Of a stretch of DNA of 64,000 bases, positions 22,143 to 33,006 are shown piece after piece (position 1 is the first letter of the stretch; each line of letters begins with the position of its first letter). The DNA lies in assembly GCA_016779205.1 (NCBI GenBank), contig JADHOC010000005.1, positions 1 to 64,000 on the forward strand. The letters are read 5' to 3'. This stretch comes from Planctomycetota bacterium. GTDB taxonomy: Bacteria > Planctomycetota > UBA1135 > GCA-002686595. The notes beneath the pieces were generated by a model that made no database searches, had not been told where the DNA came from, and saw only the letters and a program-made list of their open reading frames with translations. Position numbers and translations under genes: made by a program.

Positions 22143-23420
22143 TCAACTCTTCGGAGAGAGCTTACGGGCCGGCATCCCGACCCACGTCTCCCCTTCTTGC
22201 ATCTCCGCCGAGCGGGTGATCACCGCGCCGGCACCGGTGGTCGCGGCAGGGGGCACCACGTTGGGGGCCACGACGATGGACCCGCTGCCGATGAAGGCGC
22301 CGTCCCCCACCGTGGTCGGGTGCTTCTCCTTGCCGTCGTAGTTCGCGAAGATCGTCCCGGCGCCGATGTTGGCCTTGGCGCCGATGCGGGTGTCCCCGAG
22401 GTAGCTGAGGTGCTTGGCCTTGGAGCCGCTCCCGAGGGTCGAGTTCTTCATCTCGGTGAAGTTGCCCACCTCGGCGGTGTCCTCGAGCACCGCTCCGGCG
22501 CGCAGGTGGGTGAACGGGCCGACCTCGCATCCCTCACCGACCTTGACGCCGGACCGGATCACGGTGCACGGCAGGATCTCGGTCCCGCAGCCGATCTCCA
22601 CGCCGTGATCGATGAACGTGGTGGCGGGGTCCATGATCCGCACGCCGGCGGCCATGTGCTGCTCAAGGATCCGCATCTGGACCTGCCAGCGCACCTCGGC
22701 GAGCTGACCGAGATCGTTCACCCCCTGGGCCTCGCCCGCGTCCTCGAGGACGAGCGGCAGCACGGGGCGCCCGCCGGCGTCGGCCATCCCGACCAGGTCG
22801 GTGATGTAGTACTCGCCCTGGGCGTTGTTGTTGTCCAGCCGCTCGAGGTCCCCGTCCAGGGTCCCCCGGTCGAAGCAGTAGACCCCGAGGTTGGTCTCGT
22901 TGACCATCCGCTCCTCTTCCGAGGCGTCCTTGTGCTCGACGATCCGCTCGAAGGAGCCGTCCTCCCGGCGGATGATCCGGCCGTACCCCGTGGGGTCGTC
23001 GATGATGGCCGTCAGGATGGAGACCGCGCCGGGCGCTCCGGCGCCCATCTGCGCGTCCACCAGGGACTGCATGCTCTCGGTGGAGAGCAGGGGCATGTCG
23101 CCGTAGGTCACGACCACCCGCTCGGTGTCCCCAAGGGCAGGCGCCGCCACCTGCAACGCGTGACCGGTGCCCAGCTGGGGCTCCTGGAGGACGAACTGCA
23201 GGTCCACCCCGGGGAGCTCGCGGCGCGCGGCGGCCTCGACCTCGGCCGCCCCGTGCCCCACCACCACCACGATGCGGTCGGGGGACAGCCCCTCGGCCGC
23301 GCCGAGCACCCAGCCGAGCATGGACCGCCCGCAGAGTTCATGGAGACACTTGGGGGTCTCGCTCTTCATGCGCGTGCCCTTGCCTGCGGCGAGGATCACG
23401 ACGGTGGTTCCGGAGGTCAT
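22143..23420 (-). CDS. glmU: Bifunctional GlmU: N-acetylglucosamine-1-P uridyltransferase / GlcN-1-P acetyltransferase
   Basis: This 425-aa protein makes UDP-GlcNAc, the precursor of peptidoglycan and lipid A. The N-terminal Rossmann-like domain carries LAAGKGTRMKSETPKCLHEL and the YGDMPLL metal site. The C-terminal left-handed beta-helix includes HLRAGAVLEDTAEVGNF and ANYDGKEKHPTTVGDGAFIGS. The chosen start is ATG 23420 with AAGGGA upstream; the frame stays open further 5' without a good site. The protein is about 30 aa shorter than E. coli GlmU, mainly at the C-terminus. Confidence 0.95.
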   Translation of the reverse strand: MTSGTTVVILAAGKGTRMKSETPKCLHELCGRSMLGWVLGAAEGLSPDRIVVVVGHGAAEVEAAARRELPGVDLQFVLQEPQLGTGHALQVAAPALGDTERVVVTYGDMPLLSTESMQSLVDAQMGAGAPGAVSILTAIIDDPTGYGRIIRREDGSFERIVEHKDASEEERMVNETNLGVYCFDRGTLDGDLERLDNNNAQGEYYITDLVGMADAGGRPVLPLVLEDAGEAQGVNDLGQLAEVRWQVQMRILEQHMAAGVRIMDPATTFIDHGVEIGCGTEILPCTVIRSGVKVGEGCEVGPFTHLRAGAVLEDTAEVGNFTEMKNSTLGSGSKAKHLSYLGDTRIGAKANIGAGTIFANYDGKEKHPTTVGDGAFIGSGSIVVAPNVVPPAATTGAGAVITRSAEMQEGETWVGMPARKLSPKS

Positions 23421-23602
23421 CGGGGTCCCTTGGGGGCGGGGAAAGCGGGCAGGTGGACTCACTGCGAGGGCCGGTCCAGGGGTCCACACGGGAACCCGGG
23501 GCGCGGCCGACGAGCGGTGTGGCCTCATGATGCTGGGCAAGGAAGGTGCGTCAAGGCGCACAGCGTCCAATCGGAGACTTCCCCCCGGCAGGTGCCGCCG
23601 GA

Positions 23603-23608
23603 TAGGGT
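23603..23608 (+). promoter_or_regulatory. TAnnnT -10 element giving a leaderless psd mRNA
   Basis: TAGGGT ends 6 nt before the psd ATG. If used as a -10 box, transcription would start at or next to the A of the ATG. No Shine-Dalgarno sequence is present. The same arrangement precedes four other genes in the window (30652, 51638, 60174 on plus; 60108 on minus). Confidence 0.45.
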
Positions 23609-23614
23609 CCGCCC

Positions 23615-24418
23615 ATGGCCTCCCCCCTCCAGGTGAAACGACGGCTCTCCCTCCTCATCGGCTGGGCAGCCGACCGCCGCGTGCCCAGCATCCTCCGTGG
23701 GCCGCTCTACAGGGGCTATGCCGCCTTCACCGGCGCGGACATGGGAGAGATGCGAGGCCGCCCCCAGGACTACCCTAGCCTAGGCGCGTTCTTCGTCCGG
23801 AGGCTGGAGGACGGCGCCCGGACGGTCAGCGACGACCCGGCCCGGCTGCCCTCCCCCGTGGATTGCATGGTCCAGGCCAGCTCCCCCGTGACGAACGGCA
23901 TGGTGCTGGAGGCGAAGGAGCGCCGCTACCCGATCCGAACCCTCCTCGCGGGCGTGGGCGAGGACGTGGACCTCGACGGCGGGCACCAGTTCACCCTCTA
24001 CCTGGGCCCCAAGGACTACCACCGGATCCACTGCCCCCTGGACGCCGAGCTCACGGAGGTCGTCCACGTCCCCGGGGATCGGCACAGCGTCCAGCCGAGC
24101 GTCCTCGAGCGCCGCCGGGTCCTCCCGGTGAACGAGCGCGTCGTCTGCCGCCTCGAGTCGGCACAGGGGACGTTCTTCATGGTCCTGGTGGGCGCGGTGG
24201 TCGTCGGGCGCATCCGCGTGGTCGGCGTCGACCCCCTCCACCGCGGCCCGATCGAGCCCGCGCGAGCCTTCAGCCGGGGAGAGGAGTTCGGCCGCTTCGA
24301 GATGGGCTCGACCGTCGTACTGGTGACCCCGCCCGGCTTCCACGCCCCCACCGCGGACCTTGGGGCCACCGTCCGAATGGGCGAGCCCATCGCGGACCTC
24401 TCCGCCGTCCAGCCCTGA
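23615..24418 (+). CDS. psd: Phosphatidylserine decarboxylase proenzyme
   Basis: This 267-aa membrane-associated enzyme converts phosphatidylserine to phosphatidylethanolamine. The self-cleavage motif is M230-G231-S232-T233; S232 becomes the pyruvoyl group at the start of the alpha chain. Other family residues visible are LPSPVDCMV (catalytic Asp), KDYHRIHCPLD (catalytic His) and VNERVV. It is divergent from glmU with 194 nt between. The next gene starts inside its stop codon (TGATG). Confidence 0.94.
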   Translation: MASPLQVKRRLSLLIGWAADRRVPSILRGPLYRGYAAFTGADMGEMRGRPQDYPSLGAFFVRRLEDGARTVSDDPARLPSPVDCMVQASSPVTNGMVLEAKERRYPIRTLLAGVGEDVDLDGGHQFTLYLGPKDYHRIHCPLDAELTEVVHVPGDRHSVQPSVLERRRVLPVNERVVCRLESAQGTFFMVLVGAVVVGRIRVVGVDPLHRGPIEPARAFSRGEEFGRFEMGSTVVLVTPPGFHAPTADLGATVRMGEPIADLSAVQP

Positions 24419-25005
24419 TGCGCCCCCCCATGCCCCCCGCCCTGGTGCGGCTCGCCGTGGCAGTGGTCCGGTTCCTCCCCGAGGAGCTCGACGCGTTCGC
24501 GGCGATGGCCGGCCCCCGGCCACTGGAGCGCGCGGAGAAGGAGGCCCTGCTCCAGTGCCACCTGTTCTGCGGCTTCCCCAGGACCATCGCCGCGCTGGAC
24601 CACCTGCGTGGCGCCGGGATCCAGGCGGGGGACCCTGGCCCCGCCGGCTCCCCCGGGGCCGGCAGGGAGCTCTTCGACCGCATCTACGGGGACGGCGCGG
24701 ACGGCGTCCGCGACCACCTGCGGTCCCTCGACCCCGATCTCGCAGAACTGGTGGCCGGACACGCCTACGGCTCCGTGCTCTCCCGGGACGGCCTCGACGC
24801 CCGGGATCGGGAGCTCCTCGCCGTGGTGATGCTCGCGGCCACCGGGCACGACCGCCAGCTGGCCAGCCACGCGCGCGGGGCCATCCGGTGCGGGGCCGAA
24901 CCCCACGAGGTCGCGGCGGCGCTGGACGCCGTCGAGGATCTGGTGCCCCCCGCCCGAATGGAGCGGGCCAGGGACGTCACGGCTCGCTTCACCCGCGCCG
25001 ACTGA
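24418..25005 (+). CDS. Carboxymuconolactone-decarboxylase / AhpD-like protein
   Basis: This 195-aa protein overlaps the psd stop by one base. Residues about 120-170 resemble the CMD family: ARDRELLAVVMLAATGHDRQLASHARGAIRCGAEPHEV matches the usual pattern of that family. No AhpD-type CxxC pair is present, so peroxidase-partner activity is unlikely; the substrate is unknown. An upstream CHLFCGFPRTIAALDHL segment is also typical of CMD proteins, so there may be two CMD repeats. Coupling to psd is unusual and could simply reflect compact packing. Confidence 0.75.
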   Translation: MRPPMPPALVRLAVAVVRFLPEELDAFAAMAGPRPLERAEKEALLQCHLFCGFPRTIAALDHLRGAGIQAGDPGPAGSPGAGRELFDRIYGDGADGVRDHLRSLDPDLAELVAGHAYGSVLSRDGLDARDRELLAVVMLAATGHDRQLASHARGAIRCGAEPHEVAAALDAVEDLVPPARMERARDVTARFTRAD

Positions 25006-25039
25006 CGGGCGCCGACCGCGGGAAACGCCCCGTCGCCCC

Positions 25040-28000
25040 TCAGCGCCTGGCCCGCCGAGTCCCGCGCACCTCGGCGTCGAGGAGCGTCATGGGCTTGGCC
25101 GACCTCAGGCGGACCACGTCCTCCGCCGCGGCGGCCTTGTCGAGGAAGCGGGGGAAGTCGAGGACCTCCCCGTTCACGATGGCCCGCTCCAGGGACGAGG
25201 GCCCGAGCTCCAGCTCGATGGTCGCCTCCTCGCCGTCGGTGAGCCCCTTGAACGGTCGCTCCAGGAAGGTCCCGGGCAGCTCGGCAGCCCCGTCCTCCAC
25301 GTGACGTAACAGCGCGCCCAGGTCACCGGATCCGAACCAGGCCCGGGGCTGGAAGGGATCGCAGGCGAGCAGCAGGTGATACCCCCGGACCGACACCGCC
25401 ACCAGGTGCCCCTCGGGTCGGTGATCCCCGGGGCGCACCCGCAATCGGATGAGGACTGGCTTCTCGAGGTTCAGTGGAGCGAGGAGCGCGAGGTGCGGCC
25501 CCCTGGACGTCCCCGTGAAGTCCGACCGCTCCTCCAGCTCCGCGAGGAGGGCGAGGCCCTCCGGGCGCAGGGCCCAGCGCCCAGGGCTCCAGGCCCCGAT
25601 CCTCTCCCGGCCCCGGGGAAGGGGCCTTGCGACCCCGAGCTCCCGCGTCGAGCTGCCGTCCTCCACCATGTCCCAGACGAGCCGAACCTGCCGCCCCACC
25701 GAGGCCTGGTTGGGCACGCCGAAGACCTGCTCCACCCCGGGGAGCGGCGCCAAGCCCGGCGCCGCCTCGCCCCGGTCCGGGGGGCCCGAGGTCGTCCCGC
25801 GCCGGTCGGGGCGCTCCTCGGCGAACCGGCGTACCCGCCGCTCTAGGTCCGCGGGTAGCAGCTCGTCGCTCGGGTGGTCCTGTAGCCGGATGCGTCGCCG
25901 CGCCGCCTCCGCATCACCCTCCGCGGCCAGGAACGCCGCCGCCGCCAGCTGGTCCACGGGGGACAGGCGGTCTGGATCCAACAGCCCGGCGAAGCGCAGC
26001 ACATCGGCCCCCTCGAGCACCCGCTCGGCGGGGGCGCCCGTTCGCTGCGAGGGGCTCAGGAAGACGGGGATGCGCTGATCTCGTCCTGCGGTCAGCTGGA
26101 ACCCGAGCCGCCGTGCGCTGGACGCGCGCGCGCCGACCCGGCCCCGCACCGGGATCCGCTCGAAGTGAACCTCCACCGTCTGCCCCGCTCGGGCCTCGAT
26201 GCCCTGCGCCGCGCGATCGAGCACCATGTCGAGGAGCTCGGTCTCGCGGACCCGCGCGCGGATCGCGGCGTGGGTGGACTTGCGCCAGGGCTCCGCGAGC
26301 GCCCCGTTAAGGGCCTGCCGCACGGCCGCGTAGTCTCGCCGCTTGCGCAGGGGGCCGAGGTCCTCCTCGAGCTCGAGCAAGGCCAGCTCGGCGAGCTCCT
26401 CACGCCGCACCGCCTCGGCCACGGAGAGCGCGGCCCGCACCTCGTTCACCTCGCTGACGAAGGGCGCACGGAACTCGGCGGTGAGCTGGCCGACGTCGAG
26501 GCCGAGGGTCGCGGACTTCGCCGCGAGGGCGTCGTTGAAGCTGTCCACCACCGAACGCTCGCCCTTGACCCGCCCCGCCTGGATCTCGTCCAACGCCGCC
26601 TGGCGCTCCGCGTCGATGAAGTCGGTGACCTCGTCGACGGCCGCGGCCATGCGGTAGCGAACGTTCGAGCGGTCGCTGCGGGCGAGGGCGTCGACCTCCG
26701 AGGCCACCTCCAGCCGCTCGGAGGCGTCGAGCCCGCGCAGATCGAGCTCGAGCCCCTCAAGCTCCAGCCAACCCTCGGAGTCCGCGCGGTCAAGGAAGGC
26801 GTCCGCCTCGGCCCAGCGACGCGACTTCAGCAACCCAGCGATGCGGCTTCGCACCAGGTCCGGGTAGGCGAGCCGCAGCGCGGCAGCGGCCGCTTCCCGC
26901 GCCAGGCGCCGCTCCGCCTGGACCTGCTCCGACCGAGACCGGCGCCAGTGCTCCGCCTCGAGCCGGGCCGCCCCGGCGGGCAACCGATCCAGGGAGGCGA
27001 AGCCCGTGGCCTGACGAAGGCGCTCGTCCAGCCCGTCGCCGCAAGCTCGCGCGGCCCGGTCAAACGCGTGCTCCTGGAGCGCCCCCTGCACCTCCGACTG
27101 GGCCCCCGAGAGGCACCGGGAGACATCCTCGGCCAGGGCCCCCTTGAGCCGCACGAGGAGCTGGTCACGGAGGATCCGCCCGGACCCCGGGACCTCCTCG
27201 GGGCGCTGGGCGCCAAGGTCTGCGAGGGCCGCTGCGAGCGTCATGCTGGACGACTCGAACCCGTCCCGGATCGCGAGCAGCTCCGGCCAGTCCTCCAGGA
27301 CCTCGCCGTACCGGGGGGCGACCTCCTCCACTGGATCCTCCCAGGGCCTGGCGGTCATGACCCAGGTGAGCGCCACGGCGGCGGCCCCCACGGCCGCCAC
27401 GAGCGCTCCGCCTAGCCACCGCGGGCGCCGCGACGCGTAGGGGTCCAGGCGACTCCCTCGCAGGTCGAGCCGCCGGCGCTCCCGCAGGAGCTCGATGTCC
27501 GCCACCAGCTCCCAGGGCTCCTGATAGCGCTGCGCCGGATCGCGGGTCAGGCACTTGCGGAGGAGGAGCGAGAGGTCCCGGGAGAGCCCCGGGATGATCG
27601 CGCGCGGGTCCTCCACGGGATCGTGGAGCACGCGGGCCAGGACCTCCGCCACGCCGTCCGTTCCGTCACCGTCCGCCTTGAAGGGCGGGCGGCCGCACAC
27701 CGCGTGGTACATGGTGGCGCCGATCGACCAGATGTCGCTGCGGATGTCCGCCTGTCCGGGGTCGCGCGCCTGTTCAGGGCTGATGTAGTGGGGCGTGCCG
27801 AGGGTCGCACCCGTGCGAGTGATGGCAGGGTCGTTCTGCCCGACGGCCAGCCCGAGGTCCACCAGCAGCGCCCTCCCCCGGCCGTCGATGAGGATGTTCG
27901 CCGGCTTGATGTCTCGGTGCACCACCCCCACCTCGTGCGCGTGCTGCAGCGCATCGCAGAGGGGGCTGAACAGCCGGAGGACCTCACGCTCGGTGAGGGA

Positions 28001-28411
28001 GCCCCGCTCGGCGATCCGGCGGCCGAGGGAGACCCCCTCGACCAGCTCCATGGCGTACCACCAGACACCGTTGACCTCCCCCATGTCGATGGCGGAGATG
28101 ATGCTCGGGTGAGCGAGCCGCGCGGCGAGGCGTGCCTCACGCTTCAGCCGCTTGACCGCCCGCACGTTGGTCACGAGCTCGGGGTGCAGCGCCTTGAGGG
28201 CGACCTCGCGTTCCACCGCCTCCTGCCGCGCACGGTAGACAACGCCGGTCGCGCCGCGGCCGAGGACGCCGAGGACCTCGAACCCCGGGATGGAGGGGGG
28301 CGAGGGCTCACCGTCGCTGACGGTCCGCGTCCGCTCGAGGAACGCCTCCGCCTGGGAGGGGTCCAGCTCGACGAGGGAGTCGTCCTGGGGGTCGCGATCG
28401 GTCTTGGTCAT
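25040..28411 (-). CDS. Transmembrane serine/threonine protein kinase with large C-terminal region
   Basis: This 1123-aa Hanks-type kinase is anchored in the membrane. The kinase domain (about 44-310) has GRGATGVVY, K73 (VALK), E92, the catalytic loop HRDIKPAN (D167) and DLG at 185-187 where DFG is usual, so it looks active. A single membrane segment follows at 332-353. The C-terminal 770 residues are helical (about 380-720, possibly coiled), then a beta-rich region (about 860-1110) that might bind ligand outside the cytoplasm. It lies 23 nt downstream of an FHA-GAF-sigma54 activator gene, and the two are probably co-transcribed. FHA domains bind phosphothreonine, so the pair may form one signalling pathway. 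Confidence 0.9.
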   Translation of the reverse strand: MTKTDRDPQDDSLVELDPSQAEAFLERTRTVSDGEPSPPSIPGFEVLGVLGRGATGVVYRARQEAVEREVALKALHPELVTNVRAVKRLKREARLAARLAHPSIISAIDMGEVNGVWWYAMELVEGVSLGRRIAERGSLTEREVLRLFSPLCDALQHAHEVGVVHRDIKPANILIDGRGRALLVDLGLAVGQNDPAITRTGATLGTPHYISPEQARDPGQADIRSDIWSIGATMYHAVCGRPPFKADGDGTDGVAEVLARVLHDPVEDPRAIIPGLSRDLSLLLRKCLTRDPAQRYQEPWELVADIELLRERRRLDLRGSRLDPYASRRPRWLGGALVAAVGAAAVALTWVMTARPWEDPVEEVAPRYGEVLEDWPELLAIRDGFESSSMTLAAALADLGAQRPEEVPGSGRILRDQLLVRLKGALAEDVSRCLSGAQSEVQGALQEHAFDRAARACGDGLDERLRQATGFASLDRLPAGAARLEAEHWRRSRSEQVQAERRLAREAAAAALRLAYPDLVRSRIAGLLKSRRWAEADAFLDRADSEGWLELEGLELDLRGLDASERLEVASEVDALARSDRSNVRYRMAAAVDEVTDFIDAERQAALDEIQAGRVKGERSVVDSFNDALAAKSATLGLDVGQLTAEFRAPFVSEVNEVRAALSVAEAVRREELAELALLELEEDLGPLRKRRDYAAVRQALNGALAEPWRKSTHAAIRARVRETELLDMVLDRAAQGIEARAGQTVEVHFERIPVRGRVGARASSARRLGFQLTAGRDQRIPVFLSPSQRTGAPAERVLEGADVLRFAGLLDPDRLSPVDQLAAAAFLAAEGDAEAARRRIRLQDHPSDELLPADLERRVRRFAEERPDRRGTTSGPPDRGEAAPGLAPLPGVEQVFGVPNQASVGRQVRLVWDMVEDGSSTRELGVARPLPRGRERIGAWSPGRWALRPEGLALLAELEERSDFTGTSRGPHLALLAPLNLEKPVLIRLRVRPGDHRPEGHLVAVSVRGYHLLLACDPFQPRAWFGSGDLGALLRHVEDGAAELPGTFLERPFKGLTDGEEATIELELGPSSLERAIVNGEVLDFPRFLDKAAAAEDVVRLRSAKPMTLLDAEVRGTRRARR

Positions 28412-28434
28412 GGGAGGCGCCGGGGGCGCTCGAC

Positions 28435-30471
<2,037 letters not shown>

Positions 30472-30616
30472 GGCACCGTGGGCCGCCGGATCGGTGAGCG
30501 GGACTGGGGATCCAGGCCGGCGGCCTCGAAGAGCGATACCGCACAGACCCGCCTCGGTCCCCGCCTGACCGTTCGAAAATCGCACACAGGCCGCCCAGCG
30601 CACACCTAAGGCACTG

Positions 30617-30657
30617 CACAAGAAGCACTTGTGGCCCATAATGCCGCACCATAGAGT
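30617..30657 (+). promoter_or_regulatory. Promoter region of the YkgJ-type gene with palindrome
   Basis: CACAAG-AAGCA-CTTGTG (30617-30633) is a perfect 6-bp inverted repeat, followed by CATAAT (30637-30642) and then TAGAGT (30652-30657), which ends 7 nt before the ATG. Either hexamer could be a -10 box; TAGAGT would give a leaderless mRNA. The palindrome looks like an operator. It lies in the 193-nt gap shared with the divergent sigma54 activator. Confidence 0.4.
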
Positions 30658-30664
30658 GTCCCGC

Positions 30665-31141
30665 ATGAGCGAGCGCTGGTACGAGGAGGGCCTGCCCTTC
30701 ACCTGCACGGCCTGTGGGAATTGCTGCAAGAGCCGCGGTGAGTACAGCCACGTCTACCTGCGCGAGGAGGAGGTCACCGCCATCGCCCGGCACCTGGAGA
30801 TGGACCCGGTGGAGTTCGTCCGGACCCAGGTCCGCGTGGAGGACGGCTGGATCACCCTGCTGCCGGGCCTCTCCCGGTGCCAGTTCCTGGACGACGCCGG
30901 CCGGTGCACGGTCTATCCCGTGCGGCCTGTCCAGTGTCGCACCTGGCCGTTCTGGGACATCAACCTCGACCAGAAGACCTGGACCGAGGAGGTCAACGCC
31001 ACCTGCCCGGGGTCCCGGGACGGCGCGCTCCACAGCGCCGACACGGTGGACGCGATCGCCAAGGCGACGGAGGACTGGTACGAGGACCGGATGGAGCGCT
31101 GGAGCGGCCCGGAGCCCGGGTCGGCCGAGGACCCGGCCTGA
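30665..31141 (+). CDS. YkgJ-family cysteine cluster protein
   Basis: This 158-aa protein probably binds Zn or an Fe-S cluster through a CxxCxxCC motif (C14, C17, C20, C21 in FTCTACGNCC). Further cysteines lie in RCTVYPVRPVQCRTWPFW and ATCPG. The pattern matches the CxxCxxCC (YkgJ/UPF0153) family, whose function is still poorly defined. It is divergent from the FHA-sigma54 activator. Its last codon and stop lie in a perfect 18-bp duplication. Confidence 0.85.
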   Translation: MSERWYEEGLPFTCTACGNCCKSRGEYSHVYLREEEVTAIARHLEMDPVEFVRTQVRVEDGWITLLPGLSRCQFLDDAGRCTVYPVRPVQCRTWPFWDINLDQKTWTEEVNATCPGSRDGALHSADTVDAIAKATEDWYEDRMERWSGPEPGSAEDPA

Positions 31142-31170
31142 GCGGCGCGAGGGGCCTGAGCGGCGCGAGG
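31135..31170. repeat. Perfect 18-bp tandem duplication at the end of the YkgJ-type gene
   Basis: GGCCTGAGCGGCGCGAGG occurs twice head to tail. The first copy contains the TGA stop of the YkgJ-type gene. It looks like a recent slippage or duplication event. Confidence 0.85.
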
Positions 31171-31194
31171 GAGCCTGGAGGCCCCCCTCGAAGC

Positions 31195-32049
31195 TCACTC
31201 CCCCTTGTACTCGGGCTTGCGCTTCTCGGCGAAGGCGGCGAGCGCCTCGAGCCGATCCGTGGTCGGGAGGACCTTCTCGTAGCAGCGCGCCTCGATCTCC
31301 AGCCCCTCCCCGATGGGGGCCTCGGTGCCCACGTCGATGGCCTCCTTGGCCGCCCGCACCGCGACGGGGCCGTTGGCGGCGATCGTCGCGGCGAGCTCGC
31401 GCGCGGCGTCATCCAGCGACTCCCGCGGCGCGATCCGGTTCACCAGCCCGATGCGCTCCGCCTCGGCGGCGCCGATCTTGCGGCCGGTGAGGATGAGGTC
31501 CTTGGCGCGGCTGGCCCCGATGAGCCGGGGCAGGCGCTGGGTGCCGCCGGCACCTGGGATGATGGCCAGGGTCGTCTCGGTCAGCCCGAACATGGCCTCC
31601 TCAGCGGCCACCCGGAGGTCGCACGCCAGCATCAGCTCCGTGCCCCCACCGAAGGCGAAGCCCTGCACGACCGCGACCGTGGGCTGGGGCATCGCCGCCA
31701 CGTCATCCATGAGCCCGCGGATGTTCCGCACGAAGTCAGGCACCCGCTCGGCGGGCATGGTCTTGCGCTCCTTGAGGTCCGCGCCGGCGCAGAAGGCCCG
31801 CTCCCCGGCGCCGGTGATCATGATGCAGCGGATCGTGAGGTCCCCCTTGAGCTCCTCCAGCAGCGTCCGGAATCGCCGCAGCGTCGGGAACGAGAGGCAG
31901 TTCATGACGTCGGGACGCTCGATGCAGAGGCGGACCAGGTCCCCCTCCCGGGTCATGGAGACGAGCCCCGGCTCGACGGGCACATCGGCGGGGAACTGAT
32001 CGGCCACGGAGCCTCCGGAGGGGGAGGCCTGGGAGCTTGCCTGGGTCAT
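31195..32049 (-). CDS. Enoyl-CoA hydratase/isomerase family protein
   Basis: This 284-aa crotonase-fold enzyme probably hydrates an enoyl-CoA, perhaps in fatty acid or branched amino acid breakdown. The oxyanion-hole motifs are GERAFCAGADLKE and GFAFGGGTELML. The catalytic region ETTLAIIPGAGGTQRLPRL has the Glu expected of hydratases. The C-terminal EKRKPEYKGE resembles methylglutaconyl-CoA hydratase (AUH-like) proteins. The first 35 residues are Ser/Pro-rich. The start chosen is ATG 32049; an upstream extension lacks support. No partner pathway genes lie nearby apart from the acyl-CoA carboxylase subunit 13 kb away. Confidence 0.87.
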   Translation of the reverse strand: MTQASSQASPSGGSVADQFPADVPVEPGLVSMTREGDLVRLCIERPDVMNCLSFPTLRRFRTLLEELKGDLTIRCIMITGAGERAFCAGADLKERKTMPAERVPDFVRNIRGLMDDVAAMPQPTVAVVQGFAFGGGTELMLACDLRVAAEEAMFGLTETTLAIIPGAGGTQRLPRLIGASRAKDLILTGRKIGAAEAERIGLVNRIAPRESLDDAARELAATIAANGPVAVRAAKEAIDVGTEAPIGEGLEIEARCYEKVLPTTDRLEALAAFAEKRKPEYKGE

Positions 32050-32183
32050 GGGTGGTCGTCTGGCGTCGCGAGAGTCCTTGGGAACTACGCCTTGCGGATG
32101 CGGGCGCGTTGCAGAGGATAGGCGAGTCCCCTTCCCGGCGACGCTCACTCCCAAGGATTCACCACGCCCCCGGCGCCCTCCCC

Positions 32184-32978
32184 ATGCTGCACTGCTCCAA
32201 GGCCCTCACGGCACTGGTCGCCTCCGCGACCACCTTCCTCGCGATCCAGGCCCAGGACGACATGCTCGGCTACCAGGACACGCCCGTCCTGCCCGGCACG
32301 AAGTGGCACGTCCACGACGGGCTCCGCCCCCAACCGACGGTCGTGACGCCCGGCGCCGCCGGGGTCGCCGCCACGGCGCCCAGCGACGCGGTGATCCTCT
32401 TTGACGGGACCTCCACGGACCGATGGACCGGCGGCCCCTGGAAGCTGGAGGACGGCGCGATGGTCGTGAACGGCAAGGGCGCGATCCGGAGCAAGGACGA
32501 GTTCGGCGACTGTCAGCTCCACCTTGAGTGGAAGGCCCCCACCTACGGGGACGCGAAGGGCCCCGGAGGTCAGGGCCGCGGCAACTCAGGCGTGTTCTTC
32601 TTCGGCCGCTACGAGATCCAGGTCCTGGACTGCTACGGCAACCAGACCTATCCCGACGGGATGACCTCGGCCCTCTACGGCCAGGAGCCCCCGATGGTCA
32701 ACGCGTGCCGGCCCGCGGGCGAGTGGCAGACCTATGACATCTGCTTCAGGGCTCCGCGCTTCACCGACGCCGGCGAGCTGCAGTCCCCCGCCATGGCCAC
32801 GGTCTTCCTGAATGGCGTCTGCGTCCACCACGGACGCGCCATGGACGGCGCCACCGGACACCGGGCGCTCGCCAAGTACTCGGCCCACGGCCCCAAGGGA
32901 CCGATCCAGCTCCAGGACCACGGCAACCCGGTCGCCTTCCGGAACATCTGGGTCCGCCCGCTGGAGCTCGCTCGCTGA
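32184..32978 (+). CDS. Secreted DUF1080 (3-keto-disaccharide hydrolase-like) protein
   Basis: This 264-aa protein has a signal peptide (MLHCSKALTALVASATTFLA, cleavage near AQA/QDD). Its DUF1080 jelly-roll domain shows LFDGTSTDRWTGGPWKLEDG, RGNSGVFFFGRYEIQVLDC, GEWQTYDICFRAPRF and the C-terminal GPIQLQDHGNPVAFRNIWVRPL. Members act on 3-keto-glycosides or bind sugars and are greatly expanded in planctomycetes. The substrate is unknown. It is divergent from the enoyl-CoA hydratase gene, with 134 nt between. Confidence 0.87.
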   Translation: MLHCSKALTALVASATTFLAIQAQDDMLGYQDTPVLPGTKWHVHDGLRPQPTVVTPGAAGVAATAPSDAVILFDGTSTDRWTGGPWKLEDGAMVVNGKGAIRSKDEFGDCQLHLEWKAPTYGDAKGPGGQGRGNSGVFFFGRYEIQVLDCYGNQTYPDGMTSALYGQEPPMVNACRPAGEWQTYDICFRAPRFTDAGELQSPAMATVFLNGVCVHHGRAMDGATGHRALAKYSAHGPKGPIQLQDHGNPVAFRNIWVRPLELAR

Positions 32979-33006
32979 GCCCCGTGGAGGGGGCCGGCGC
33001 CGGGCG

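Noticed and set aside
30631..30645. Possible sigma-54 promoter (TGGCCC...TGCCG) upstream of the YkgJ-type gene
   Set aside because: The spacing between the GG and GC elements is wrong for a -24/-12 promoter; TAnnnT-type or CATAAT boxes fit better.
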